64,000 nucleotides of DNA, taken from NCBI GenBank assembly GCA_030848705.1, contig CM061243.1, positions 110,818,674-110,882,673 of the forward strand, written 5' to 3'. Of the stretch, positions 23,139 through 32,397 are shown piece after piece. This stretch comes from Heracleum sosnowskyi. Lineage: Eukaryota; Streptophyta; Magnoliopsida; Apiales; Apiaceae. The notes under the pieces are model-generated. The model had not been told where the DNA came from. It did no database searches and worked only from the letters and a program-made list of their open reading frames with translations. How positions within the stretch are numbered: position 1 is the first letter of the stretch; each line of letters begins with the position of its first letter. The position numbers were made by a program, and so were the translations under genes.

Positions 23139-26100
23139 TTGCAGGGCATAAGAGAGAGCACACTTATCTTGGACAGTGGATGCTCAGGACACATGACTGG
23201 AAATAAAGCCCTGCTATCAGACTTTGAGGAGAAGGCTGGCCCAAAAGTTTCCTATGGAGATGGCAACATAGGACACACTCTGGGATATGGCAATATTAAT
23301 CTTGGAAGTGTCATCATCACAAATGTAGCTCTAGTCTCAGGACTCAAGCATAATCTGTTATCTGTGAGTCAAATCTGTGACAGAGGAAACCATGTAGATT
23401 TTCATAGTGAATACTGTGAAGTCATCAGTAAATCTACTGGAAAAGTTGTTCTAGTTGGACACAGGCATAACAACATTTATGAAGCAAGTTTGGTAACAAA
23501 CTCTGATGGAAAAACAGTGTGTCTGACTGCAAGAATGTCAAATGAAGAGAGTTGGAATTGGCACAAGAAGCTCTCTCATCTCAATTTGAACAACATCAAT
23601 GAGCTAATAAGAAAGGATCTTGTAAGAGGACTCCCAAAATCAATACTCAGTCTAGATGGCCTATGTGATTCTTGTCAAAAGGCCAAGCAAAGGAAGTCAT
23701 CTTTCAAGAGCAAATCTGAATCTTCAGTAGTGGAACCTTATCATCTTCTACATGTTGATCTCTTTGGACCAGTGAATATAATGTCAATGGGCAGAAAGAA
23801 ATATGCTCTAGTAATTGTTGATGAATATACTAGATATACATGGGTGTATTTTTTGTCAAAGAAGGATGAAACTGCTCAAACTCTGATGGATCATGTAAAT
23901 CTACTGGACAAAGGATCACAGCACAAAGTCAAAATTATAAGGAGTGATAATGGAACTGAATTCAGAAACTCAATCATGGAAGCTTTTTGCAAGGAAAGAG
24001 GAGTGAAACAAGAATTTTCTGCACCTGGAACTCCACAGCAAAATGGTGTAGTTGAAAGAAAGAACAGAACCTTAATTGAAGCAGCCAGAACTATGCTTGA
24101 AGAAGCAAAATTACCAACTTATTTCTGGGCAGAAGTTGTTCAAACTGCTTGTTTTACTCAAAATGCTACACTGATCAACAAGCATGGGAAAACACCATAT
24201 GAGATGGTGAAAAATAAGAAGCCAACTTTGAAATATTTTCATATATTTGGATGCAAATGCTTTGTGTTGAAGACTCATCCTGAACAGTTGACAAAGTTCG
24301 AGTTAAAAGCTGATGAAGGAATCTTTGTTGGCTATCCATTGTCAACAAAAGCATTCAGAGTTTACAATCTAAGAACTAAGGTGATCATGGAATCCATACA
24401 TGTGTCATTTGATGACAAGAAAATAATTGGACTTGAAGACAAGGATGGATATGATCAACTACGTTTTGAAAATGAAGATCTATTCTCTGATGATATAAAC
24501 TCTGATGAAGCAGGTTTGACAAACTCTGACGAAGCATACTCTGAACCTCTACTGGTAAATACTGGAGAAACTGGAAATTCTCAAATTGAACAAAATAGAG
24601 AACCAGTTGAGGGGGAGCGTGAAGAAGCTCAACAAGACACAACAAGTGAGTCAGTTGAGGAAACTGATTCAAACTCTGACAGTTCAAACTCTGAGCCATC
24701 CAATTCAGGGGGAGCCTCAGATGCTACAGAGAGTCAACATATGAATCAGGAGAGCATGGATCAAGGGGGAGGATTCAATAATGATGCAAGAAACCACTTA
24801 CCAACAACAAGAAAGTGGACACAGGCACACACACCTGATCTCATAATTGGAGATCCTGATGCTAGTGTGAGAACTAGAAGTGCAACAAATAATGAGTGTC
24901 TGTATCATGCTTTCTTGTCTCAAACAGAACCAAAGAAAGTGGAGGAAGCTCTTCAAGATGCTAATTGGATTACAGCAATGCAAGAAGAGTTAAATGAATT
25001 TGAAAGAAATGAAGTCTGGACACTTGTACCTAGACCAAAGAATAGATCAATTGTAGGTACAAAGTGGGTTTTCAGAAACAAGACTGACAGTGATGGTGTG
25101 ATTACAAGAAACAAGGCTAGACTTGTGGCTAAAGGTTATTCACAACAGGAAGGAATTGACTATGATGAAACCTTTGCTCCAGTTGCAAGATTGGAGGCCA
25201 TAAGAATTTTTCTGGCCTATGCTGCACACAAGAAGTTTAAAGTCTTTCAGATGGATGTAAAAAGTGCTTTTCTCAATGGGAAGCTTGAAGAAGAAGTGTT
25301 TGTTGAACAACCACCAGGATTTGTAGATCCCAAGCATCCAGATTATGTCTACAGGCTTGACAAGGCATTATATGGACTAAAGCAAGCACCAAGAGCATGG
25401 TATGAAACTCTTGCTCAATTTCTTTTAGAAAGTGGGTTCACAAGAGGTACAATTGATAAAACCTTGTTTTATTTCAATTCTGGTGATGATTTGCTTTTAG
25501 TTCAAATTTATGTAGATGATATTATTTTTGGATCTACTAATGACAAACTTTGTAAGAAGTTTGCAAAGCTTATGCAATCCAGGTACCAAATGAGCATGAT
25601 GGGAGAGCTTAGTTATTTTCTAGGCTTACAGGTCAAGCAAACAAATGATGGTATTTTTATCAATCAAGCAAAATATACCAGAAATCTTCTCAAGAAATTT
25701 GGTATGCTTGATAGCTCATCTGCTACAACTCCCATGGCTACAACAACAAAGCTAGACAAAGACACAGGAGCCTCAGTAGATATGACAAACTACAGAGGAA
25801 TGATAGGGTCTTTACTGTATCTTACTGCAAGTAGACCTGATATCATGTATGCAACATGTCTTTGTGCAAGATTTCAAGCAGATCCAAGAGAGCCTCATCT
25901 AACAGCTGTAAAAAGGATTTTCAAATATCTCAAAGGAACCATAACCTTGGGTTTGTGGTATCCTAGAGAATCAGAGTTTAAGCTAATTGGTTACTCTGAT
26001 GCAGATTTTGCAGGCTGTAAGATAGACAGAAAAAGTACAAGTGGAAGCTGTCAATTTTTAGGTGACAGATTGGTTTCTTGGTATAGCAAGAAACAAAAGT

Positions 26101-26453
26101 CAATCTCCACATCCACAGCTGAAGCAGAGTATATAGCTGCTGGTAGCTGTTGTGCACAGATTTTATGGATGAAGAATCAATTGCTGGATTATGGTTTGAA
26201 GTACTCTAAAATACCTATTTTCTGTGATAACCAAAGTGCTATTGCTATGACAGGAAATCCAGTACAGCACTCCATGACCAAGCACATCAGCATAAGGTAT
26301 CATTTTATCAGGGAACATGTGGAAGAAGGGAACATTGAGCTTCATTTTGTGTCTACAGACCAACAACTTGCAGATATCTTCACCAAACCTTTGAGTGAAG
26401 CTACTTTTACAAGATTGGTAAATGAACTTGGAATGATCTCTGGTTCTGACTAG
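23139..26453 (+). CDS. pol: Pol of Copia-1: protease, integrase, RT, RNase H (1104 codons)
   Basis: The domains are in Copia order (residues counted from 23139). The protease has DSG at 12-14. The GAG-pre-integrase HHCC finger starts at H142 and includes CDSCQKAKQ. The integrase catalytic D207, D270 and E306 are all present, with the 35-residue spacing. An acidic spacer at about 450-560 carries NSD repeats. RT has YVDD at 791-794, and RNase H has D954, E995/E997 and D1030. There is no ATG at the start: the open frame begins just after a TGA at 23136 and needs a bypass of the Gag stop. The boundary resembles a splice acceptor (gattgcag then ggcata). Three GGGGGAG tracts lie in the spacer (24609, 24707, 24763). 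All key motifs are intact. Pol would act inside the virus-like particle and, for integrase, in the nucleus. Confidence 0.93.
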   Translation: MQGIRESTLILDSGCSGHMTGNKALLSDFEEKAGPKVSYGDGNIGHTLGYGNINLGSVIITNVALVSGLKHNLLSVSQICDRGNHVDFHSEYCEVISKSTGKVVLVGHRHNNIYEASLVTNSDGKTVCLTARMSNEESWNWHKKLSHLNLNNINELIRKDLVRGLPKSILSLDGLCDSCQKAKQRKSSFKSKSESSVVEPYHLLHVDLFGPVNIMSMGRKKYALVIVDEYTRYTWVYFLSKKDETAQTLMDHVNLLDKGSQHKVKIIRSDNGTEFRNSIMEAFCKERGVKQEFSAPGTPQQNGVVERKNRTLIEAARTMLEEAKLPTYFWAEVVQTACFTQNATLINKHGKTPYEMVKNKKPTLKYFHIFGCKCFVLKTHPEQLTKFELKADEGIFVGYPLSTKAFRVYNLRTKVIMESIHVSFDDKKIIGLEDKDGYDQLRFENEDLFSDDINSDEAGLTNSDEAYSEPLLVNTGETGNSQIEQNREPVEGEREEAQQDTTSESVEETDSNSDSSNSEPSNSGGASDATESQHMNQESMDQGGGFNNDARNHLPTTRKWTQAHTPDLIIGDPDASVRTRSATNNECLYHAFLSQTEPKKVEEALQDANWITAMQEELNEFERNEVWTLVPRPKNRSIVGTKWVFRNKTDSDGVITRNKARLVAKGYSQQEGIDYDETFAPVARLEAIRIFLAYAAHKKFKVFQMDVKSAFLNGKLEEEVFVEQPPGFVDPKHPDYVYRLDKALYGLKQAPRAWYETLAQFLLESGFTRGTIDKTLFYFNSGDDLLLVQIYVDDIIFGSTNDKLCKKFAKLMQSRYQMSMMGELSYFLGLQVKQTNDGIFINQAKYTRNLLKKFGMLDSSSATTPMATTTKLDKDTGASVDMTNYRGMIGSLLYLTASRPDIMYATCLCARFQADPREPHLTAVKRIFKYLKGTITLGLWYPRESEFKLIGYSDADFAGCKIDRKSTSGSCQFLGDRLVSWYSKKQKSISTSTAEAEYIAAGSCCAQILWMKNQLLDYGLKYSKIPIFCDNQSAIAMTGNPVQHSMTKHISIRYHFIREHVEEGNIELHFVSTDQQLADIFTKPLSEATFTRLVNELGMISGSD

Positions 26454-27864
26454 AGATACGGGTTAGACTCAAAACCTATACATGTTTGATTTTTAATGCT
26501 CATGATTCCTTGCATGTATTCATTGTTATGAGTACCAGTGTCATAAACTCTGAAAGTAAACTCTGATGCTAAACTCTGTTAGTCATAAAGTGTTGATCAT
26601 ACTCTGATAGTTACAGTTTAATGCTATACTCTGATTGTAATTTTGTCTGAAACATATGGACCAATGAAGAAATTTGTATGAAGCATAATTCTCAGTAAGT
26701 AATTATGAATCCTTAAGAGTTATATAGATTCTGATCTCAAATATGTGCAGTAAGTTAACACAGCATGATACTGTCTCTGTACTTATACCATCTCTTAGTT
26801 TATTGATCCTATACACTGAGTCTGTATTAGCTGTTTGCATTTTCTCTCATAAATTAATTGTATTAACTGATGAAAAGTCTAAACTCTGATTATTAATTGC
26901 AAATAATTCACCCTCAAATCAAAAGATGCCAAACAGAGCACAAATTCCTTTGAGATCATGTTGTGCCTAGGAAGATCCAGGAACTTATTGTATGAAATAA
27001 GGGCTAAAATCTTTGATTTTTGGTGACTAGTGCCAACCACTGATTACTGGAAAAAAAAAAAAACAAAAAAAACAAAAACAAAATATATATAAATATATAT
27101 AAAGGGGGTGAAAAATAAAAGACATATCCAAATGAAAGGATATCAGTATACAGAGTTTAGATATAAAATCAGACTTTATGTTATACATGAGAGTTTAGGC
27201 AACCAGTTTTTACTGCTTTAGTTTGTGGATTTTATGCACTTTGAGATGATCTAACTATTGATTTCGGTAAACTCTGCTATTGCACACACATATTTTCACA
27301 CCTGTACAGATTGAGAAAAGAGTTTATTGACAAAGAAGGATAAATGGTAAACACTGATGTATTGTGTGACATATGCCGAGGTAACTTTGTTTTAATCTCT
27401 GATGGTTAAAATAATTTCTTTGTTTCAGACATTTTATAATTTTGAGATTAGACATTTGTTTTGAAAATTTAAAAAGAGTATGATTGGAAAGTTGTTCAAG
27501 AATGTTTTAAACAGAGGAGAGAGGTTAATTGCATAGAAAAGTGTAACAGGCGGTAATTATTGCTGTTTTTACTGCGCATGCGTATTGGAAACTATCAATT
27601 ATTTGCTGTCAGTAACTGCATGTGTGACACGTGTCCCATTCACATGATTACAGGAGTAAGACAGTTGTGTATTAATGATTAAAAACTCTTCAGTTTTTAA
27701 TCTTTAATTTTCTTTTAAATACAATACACACATCTTCAGTTAAACTTTTCACATCTTACTCATACACATCTATTATCACACACACATAGTCACAAACACC
27801 TTTCTACACATAAACTCTGTTAAGCTTTCGCATCAATTACTTGTTCTTTCTTCAAAATCTTCTA
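26454..27864 (+). other. Copia-1 spacer between pol and ORF3
   Basis: These 1.4 kb are non-coding. AAACTCTG words occur at about 26547, 26559, 26571, 26880, 27270 and 27811, and inverted at about 27157. An A-rich run (27050-27085) is followed by a purine tract (aaagggggtg, about 27102). A subgenomic promoter or splice leader for ORF3 would have to lie here. The last 200 bp are CA-rich and leader-like. Confidence 0.7.
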
Positions 27865-30800
27865 ATGGCAACCACAGCTTTCGTTTCGTCTGGGTTAGAG
27901 TTCGTTCCAAACAACTATACCGCACCACTAAACACTGCAAACGCACCAGAAGCATTTCATATGATTCAAAAGTTTCTTGCTCAGTCAGCGATTGGGCGTG
28001 CTTTAGTTGAACCAGCCAAACTTTCTGGTTTACAAATCAAGGCATTCTGGGAGTCAGGGGTTTATGATGATGGTGGTGAAACTGGGAACCCATCCATAAT
28101 CTTTGAGTTTGAAGAAACAGAGTATGTTATTACTGCTGGTACTATTCGAGCTGCAATGGGGTTTCCTGAGTATCCTTCCTACACTGTTGGAATGGGTGAT
28201 GAGGATTTAATACGAATGATGCGAGAGATTGGCTACTCTGGGCCATTGACAAAGATTGGGCAACTCAAAAGGCCGTTTCTGCGCAAGGAATGGAGTTTCT
28301 TCTTCGATTGCATCACGAGGACATTTGGAAAGAAATGCACAAATTGGGATGCTATTCCCACAGACAGTCTGCAAATCGGGTATTCTTTATTATATGATAA
28401 TCATTTTGATTTTGCACGACTTGTTTTGACTAACTTAGGGGAGAAGATGACAGAGAATAGAGGAGTTGTTTATTTTTCTAGATTCTGTCAGCTTTTGTTT
28501 TCTTATTGTGTTGAAGGAGTACATGTAATTGAAGCAGATGTTTCTTGTTTTAAATTACATAAGAGGGTATTTACTGATCTAGTAAATAAAGATGTTAAGA
28601 AAGGAGTTGTTGGAGACTTGTTGCTACCTACCTCAATGCAACAGTTTTTAAATGCTCAAGTCAATTCCCCAACTCAAGAAGTACCTTCTTTAATTTCTGT
28701 TAATCTTGCAAGAGGTGGTAGAACTAAGCATATGGGTTCTAAGCCAGCTAGGATTTCTAAACCATCTTCTGAAGCTGAACCTTCTGTGTCTCCATCACAA
28801 AGGTTAAAGAAGTCCAAAACCAGAGCATTTAAAAGAAAAGTAAGGGCACAAAGACCTCGTTCTGAAGAAGCAAGAGTATCTGCTAGTGAAGATGAAGCAG
28901 AGGATTCTCAAACTCTGAGTAAAAGAAGGAAACTTGTAGCCACTTATCTTTTTGATGAGGAGGAAGAAGCTGAATTGCCTGTAAACTCTGCAGTGGTAAT
29001 TCAGGAAGCTGTTCTAAGGGAAACTACTATGCTCTCAGAGGATAGAGCAAATCTTGATGAATCTGAAGCTCCTGCATCAGAGAATGAGGAGATTGTGACT
29101 GAAACTGTTCCTCAAGATACTCCTGCAATGGTTGTTGAGGAGGATATTCTAAATGCTAATGAGGACAGAGTGTTTGTAAACACTGAAGCTCATGAAGTAT
29201 TTGTTCAGGAGGATGCTGCAAATACTGAAGCTGTCAATCTAGACAGGATAAATACTGATGCTAATATGATGGATTTGGATTTAGAAGCTCCTACATCAAT
29301 GGCTAATGATGTAGTTGAGGAAGCTGCTACTCATTCTGATAGCAGAGTTTTTGATTTTGAAGCACACACCTCTATACATTCTGATCATTATACAGAGGGT
29401 GTGGAAGCTGATCAAGTAACTGATCAGATAGAAGATTCTCTGGCCACTCACACTGAAATTATTTCTTGTGATCTTGACAAAGGTGAGGAGGTTAATCAGA
29501 TGATAAAAGTCACAGAGACAATTCTTGATGAAGCTGTGATAGAAAAGGAACAAGAGGTTGCTGATGAGCTAAACTCTGAGAATATTATTCTTGAAGCTTT
29601 GCAACAATCTGTTGTTGAGATTGTTCAAAGAGAAGCAGAGGTTTTTGCTCAGGTTAACTCTGATATTCCTGAAGCTGTAGAAGAGGAGAAAATTGATGAA
29701 GCTGCACAGTTTACTGCTGAAAATATTCTTACTGAAAATGAAGCAGACAATAATGAAGAAGCTGGAAATGATGCTGAGGGTTCTCATTCACACCCTAGTA
29801 TTCAAGTTTCATTGGCTGATGATGTCAATAGTGATGAAGCAAGGGAAGTCAATAGACAGACAAATGAGCATTTCCAGAATATGTACTACAACAAATGGGC
29901 TGATGCAGATTGTGTCTTCTCAGCACAAAGGGCTGCAGATTTTCTATCTGATTCTGTCAAGAAGATCTCAAATACTGATGTACTTACAAGCTTACAGGCA
30001 ACTGTTGTTCAAGTCAAATCTCTTAATACTAGATTTGATGAGAATCAACAAATGCTTACAAATCTAAGGAATGAAGTCAGTATGAAGGATCTTACTTTCA
30101 AGTCTGACAGAACTTATTATTATTCTATGTTCAAGCAGCAAGCCAAGGATTCTGAGGAAATCAAGAAGAGGCTTGGGAAAGTTGAGGAAACTCAGAATGC
30201 AATGTCTACTCAACTGAATTCCATTTCTACTGCCATTGAATTGCTGACATCAGTACTACTTTCTGATGATGTCAAAAAGGGGGAGAGTGTACCTAAAGAC
30301 AAATGCAAAGACACTCAAGCTCTGAGACGGAGGGATGATTCTACTGATGGGGGAAGCAAAGAAAATAAAAGAAAGATTTTTGCTCAAAGGCAAAGCAGGA
30401 CAAGAGTAAACTCTGATAGACAAACAAACTCTGACAAGATAAACTCTGGTGGCCAATCTACTTCAAAACTCAAGAGTTTAGTTGTTTCAACTAATCCATC
30501 TACTGATGAAGAGATTGCTGCTAAAATATTCATGAAAGAGCATGGAAAGAATGTTACTATTGAAGATATCCAGGCTGAAGAGCAAATGCTTGCTGAGGAA
30601 CACAAGAAAAATCTTGAAGCTGGAATCTACAAGAAAAAGGAAATCAAGGCTCCTAGAAAGAAAGAAGTTGGTATTTCTATCAAAGAGAATACACAACAGA
30701 GTATACAATATACAAGGAGACCTGTGATTGGAAATTCTGATAAGGGTAAAGGCATAATGATTGAAGAGCCTAACCTAGAGAAGAAAGATAATTCAACCTC

Positions 30801-31683
30801 TGACATTGCTCAAGTTGAAACAAGATTAGCAAAATCAACCTCTGACGCTGCTCAAGTTGATGATACTACTAAAGTTATGACAACCTCTGACGTTGCTCAA
30901 GTTGTACAGAAATCTACACAACTTCCAGGATTCAGCAAACCAAAAATTCTTGAAGATTTAAAGCTTGAAGCTGTGAATTTCTCAGTAACCAGAACAGTAT
31001 TGGGTAAGGAAGGAAAAGACAAATCTGGTCTAGGGTCACACAGAGAGAGAAGGATAAATACAAGTCCAATGGATCAATCATCACTAGCTGTATCTGGTAT
31101 TATTACTCAAGAAAATCTTGATATGCTAGACTCTGTTCAAATGATCTTTCATAAGGTGTTGAAGAAGGAATTTTTGTTGTACTTTATGAATGATGGAAGA
31201 GTTTATAAGGTTGCAGAGTCTGATATAAATCTCAAATCTTATCAAGAATTGGAGTATGTTCTGTACTTGTTAAAAGTCAAAAATAGAAATACTCACAATG
31301 CTGCTTCAGTTATCAGAGAAAAGATGCTAAGATCGAAGATGATGCTTGGAGGAGGAGTATCAAGTGCATATATTCCCAAATGCAGAGATGCACATGGGAA
31401 GATTGTTGAGATGAAAAGAAACAGTGCTAAGTTCAGAACAGCACTGGGTACAAAAGTTCTTGAATTTAATTTAGAATCTCATAAAGCTTATTATATTAAG
31501 CTAGGGAATGAGATGAGGAAGAATTCCATCTATTCTCTGAGAACTGCAATTTATCAGACTGGAGAATCTGATCCAGAGTTGAAAGAAGTGAAGAAGATCA
31601 TGATGGAAGAGCTAGAAAGAGCTGAAAAGAAATTGCTATCAGACTATATCAGGAGAGTGCCTGATATTCAAGAAATCAAGTAA
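27865..31683 (+). CDS. ORF3 of Copia-1, lineage-specific extra protein (1272 aa)
   Basis: The function is unknown. The first ATG of the open frame is at 27865. Residues about 15-250 form a compact region (FWESGVYDDGG, EYVITAGTIRAAMGFPEYP, KCTNWDAIPTDSLQIGYSLL). It corresponds in position and pattern to the N-termini of the ORF3s at 43648 and 50071 but is very diverged. A basic stretch (about 295-335) is followed by a long acidic, low-complexity region (about 340-680), then helical segments (about 690-800). The C-terminal region (about 1085-1272) looks folded (EFLLYFMNDGRVYKVAES, a helical LKEVKKIMMEELERAEKKLL end). I see no signal peptide or membrane segment, so an envelope role is not supported. 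It contains six AAACTCTG words and a GGGGGAG tract at 30274-30287. Sireviruses often carry an extra ORF here. DNA binding or chromatin action is my inference. Confidence 0.85.
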   Translation: MATTAFVSSGLEFVPNNYTAPLNTANAPEAFHMIQKFLAQSAIGRALVEPAKLSGLQIKAFWESGVYDDGGETGNPSIIFEFEETEYVITAGTIRAAMGFPEYPSYTVGMGDEDLIRMMREIGYSGPLTKIGQLKRPFLRKEWSFFFDCITRTFGKKCTNWDAIPTDSLQIGYSLLYDNHFDFARLVLTNLGEKMTENRGVVYFSRFCQLLFSYCVEGVHVIEADVSCFKLHKRVFTDLVNKDVKKGVVGDLLLPTSMQQFLNAQVNSPTQEVPSLISVNLARGGRTKHMGSKPARISKPSSEAEPSVSPSQRLKKSKTRAFKRKVRAQRPRSEEARVSASEDEAEDSQTLSKRRKLVATYLFDEEEEAELPVNSAVVIQEAVLRETTMLSEDRANLDESEAPASENEEIVTETVPQDTPAMVVEEDILNANEDRVFVNTEAHEVFVQEDAANTEAVNLDRINTDANMMDLDLEAPTSMANDVVEEAATHSDSRVFDFEAHTSIHSDHYTEGVEADQVTDQIEDSLATHTEIISCDLDKGEEVNQMIKVTETILDEAVIEKEQEVADELNSENIILEALQQSVVEIVQREAEVFAQVNSDIPEAVEEEKIDEAAQFTAENILTENEADNNEEAGNDAEGSHSHPSIQVSLADDVNSDEAREVNRQTNEHFQNMYYNKWADADCVFSAQRAADFLSDSVKKISNTDVLTSLQATVVQVKSLNTRFDENQQMLTNLRNEVSMKDLTFKSDRTYYYSMFKQQAKDSEEIKKRLGKVEETQNAMSTQLNSISTAIELLTSVLLSDDVKKGESVPKDKCKDTQALRRRDDSTDGGSKENKRKIFAQRQSRTRVNSDRQTNSDKINSGGQSTSKLKSLVVSTNPSTDEEIAAKIFMKEHGKNVTIEDIQAEEQMLAEEHKKNLEAGIYKKKEIKAPRKKEVGISIKENTQQSIQYTRRPVIGNSDKGKGIMIEEPNLEKKDNSTSDIAQVETRLAKSTSDAAQVDDTTKVMTTSDVAQVVQKSTQLPGFSKPKILEDLKLEAVNFSVTRTVLGKEGKDKSGLGSHRERRINTSPMDQSSLAVSGIITQENLDMLDSVQMIFHKVLKKEFLLYFMNDGRVYKVAESDINLKSYQELEYVLYLLKVKNRNTHNAASVIREKMLRSKMMLGGGVSSAYIPKCRDAHGKIVEMKRNSAKFRTALGTKVLEFNLESHKAYYIKLGNEMRKNSIYSLRTAIYQTGESDPELKEVKKIMMEELERAEKKLLSDYIRRVPDIQEIK

Positions 31684-31834
31684 AGTCTGACTGTAAGTTT
31701 TTAATATATTTTCTATTCTAAGTCAAATTTAAACTCTGTTTTAAATTAAACTCTGTTATATGTTAAACACTGCATTTGTTAAATGTTTTTGACATCATCA
31801 ATTATATGTTTAACTTGTACATTTTATTATGAAC

Positions 31835-31848
31835 AAGTTGGGGGAGAT
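31835..31848 (+). other. Polypurine tract of Copia-1
   Basis: The sequence aagttgggggagat lies directly before the TG of the 3' LTR. The same form occurs, reverse-complemented, in Copia-2 (39547-39560) and Copia-3 (45437-45450). Confidence 0.92.
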
Positions 31849-32392
31849 TGTTAGATATAATTGCTGACGTTTGTTTATCAGTGTTTAAGCAACAGGTACT
31901 GACCAGAGTTTATCAGAAGCCGGTCAGAGTTTAATTAAACTCTGACAGGGTGAAGAGTTTAAAGGAAGCCGGTCAGAGTTTATTTAAAGTCTGACAGGGT
32001 GATAATTGAATTAGTTGTCGGTGCTGAATTGAAGATTCTAGAAGCAATATATTCTGAAGATGGAAAGAAGCAGAATATATTGATACAGCTAAGGAAACAG
32101 AATAGAAGATAAGAAGCAATCCTTAATTGATATAACTTGTATAGCTAATTTGTAGGAATATCAATTAGATAAGGATTGTGTAACTGTGTACTATATAAAC
32201 ACAGATAGGTTATCCCTAGAAGGGATGCGATCATTGAATATATTATTCTTGTAACCTAGAAGATCTTTGTGATTCATTAACATCACTAAGAGAGAATTAT
32301 TTAATATAATTCAGTTTGTTGATTTACAAACTTGTGTTCTTGATTGTTATTCTCATACATACTTGATTATATATTGTGTATTCGGCCTAACA
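31849..32392 (+). mobile_element. 3' LTR of Copia-1
   Basis: The LTR is 544 bp, the same length as the 5' LTR. By direct comparison it differs at three positions (gctgtcgg/gttgtcgg, agaaaca/agaagca, agaagctc/agaagatc). It is followed by the target duplication CATAC (32393-32397). Confidence 0.95.
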
Positions 32393-32397
32393 CATAC

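Larger units (their letters stand above)
20176..32392 (+). mobile_element. Copia-1: complete Sirevirus-like Ty1/copia element
   Basis: The complete 12.2-kb element has 544-bp LTRs, an iMet primer-binding site, gag, pol in protease-integrase-RT-RNase H order, a third large ORF, a polypurine tract and 5-bp target duplications (CATAC at 20171-20175 and 32393-32397). The empty site is preserved in the other Tekay-1 LTR at 11037-11041. The LTRs differ at three positions that I can see, out of 544. The large Gag with several zinc knuckles and the extra ORF between pol and the 3' LTR fit the Sirevirus (SIRE/Maximus) group. All reading frames are open, so this may be an active or very recently active copy. 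Confidence 0.95.

Noticed and set aside
27050..27085. A-rich run as the tail of a processed pseudogene or LINE
   Set aside because: It lies inside the continuous Copia-1 spacer, with no coding remnant upstream other than pol and no target duplication around it.
27865..31683. ORF3 as an envelope gene
   Set aside because: There is no signal peptide, no transmembrane segment and no cysteine-rich ectodomain; the protein is acidic and helical. The position alone does not support an envelope.
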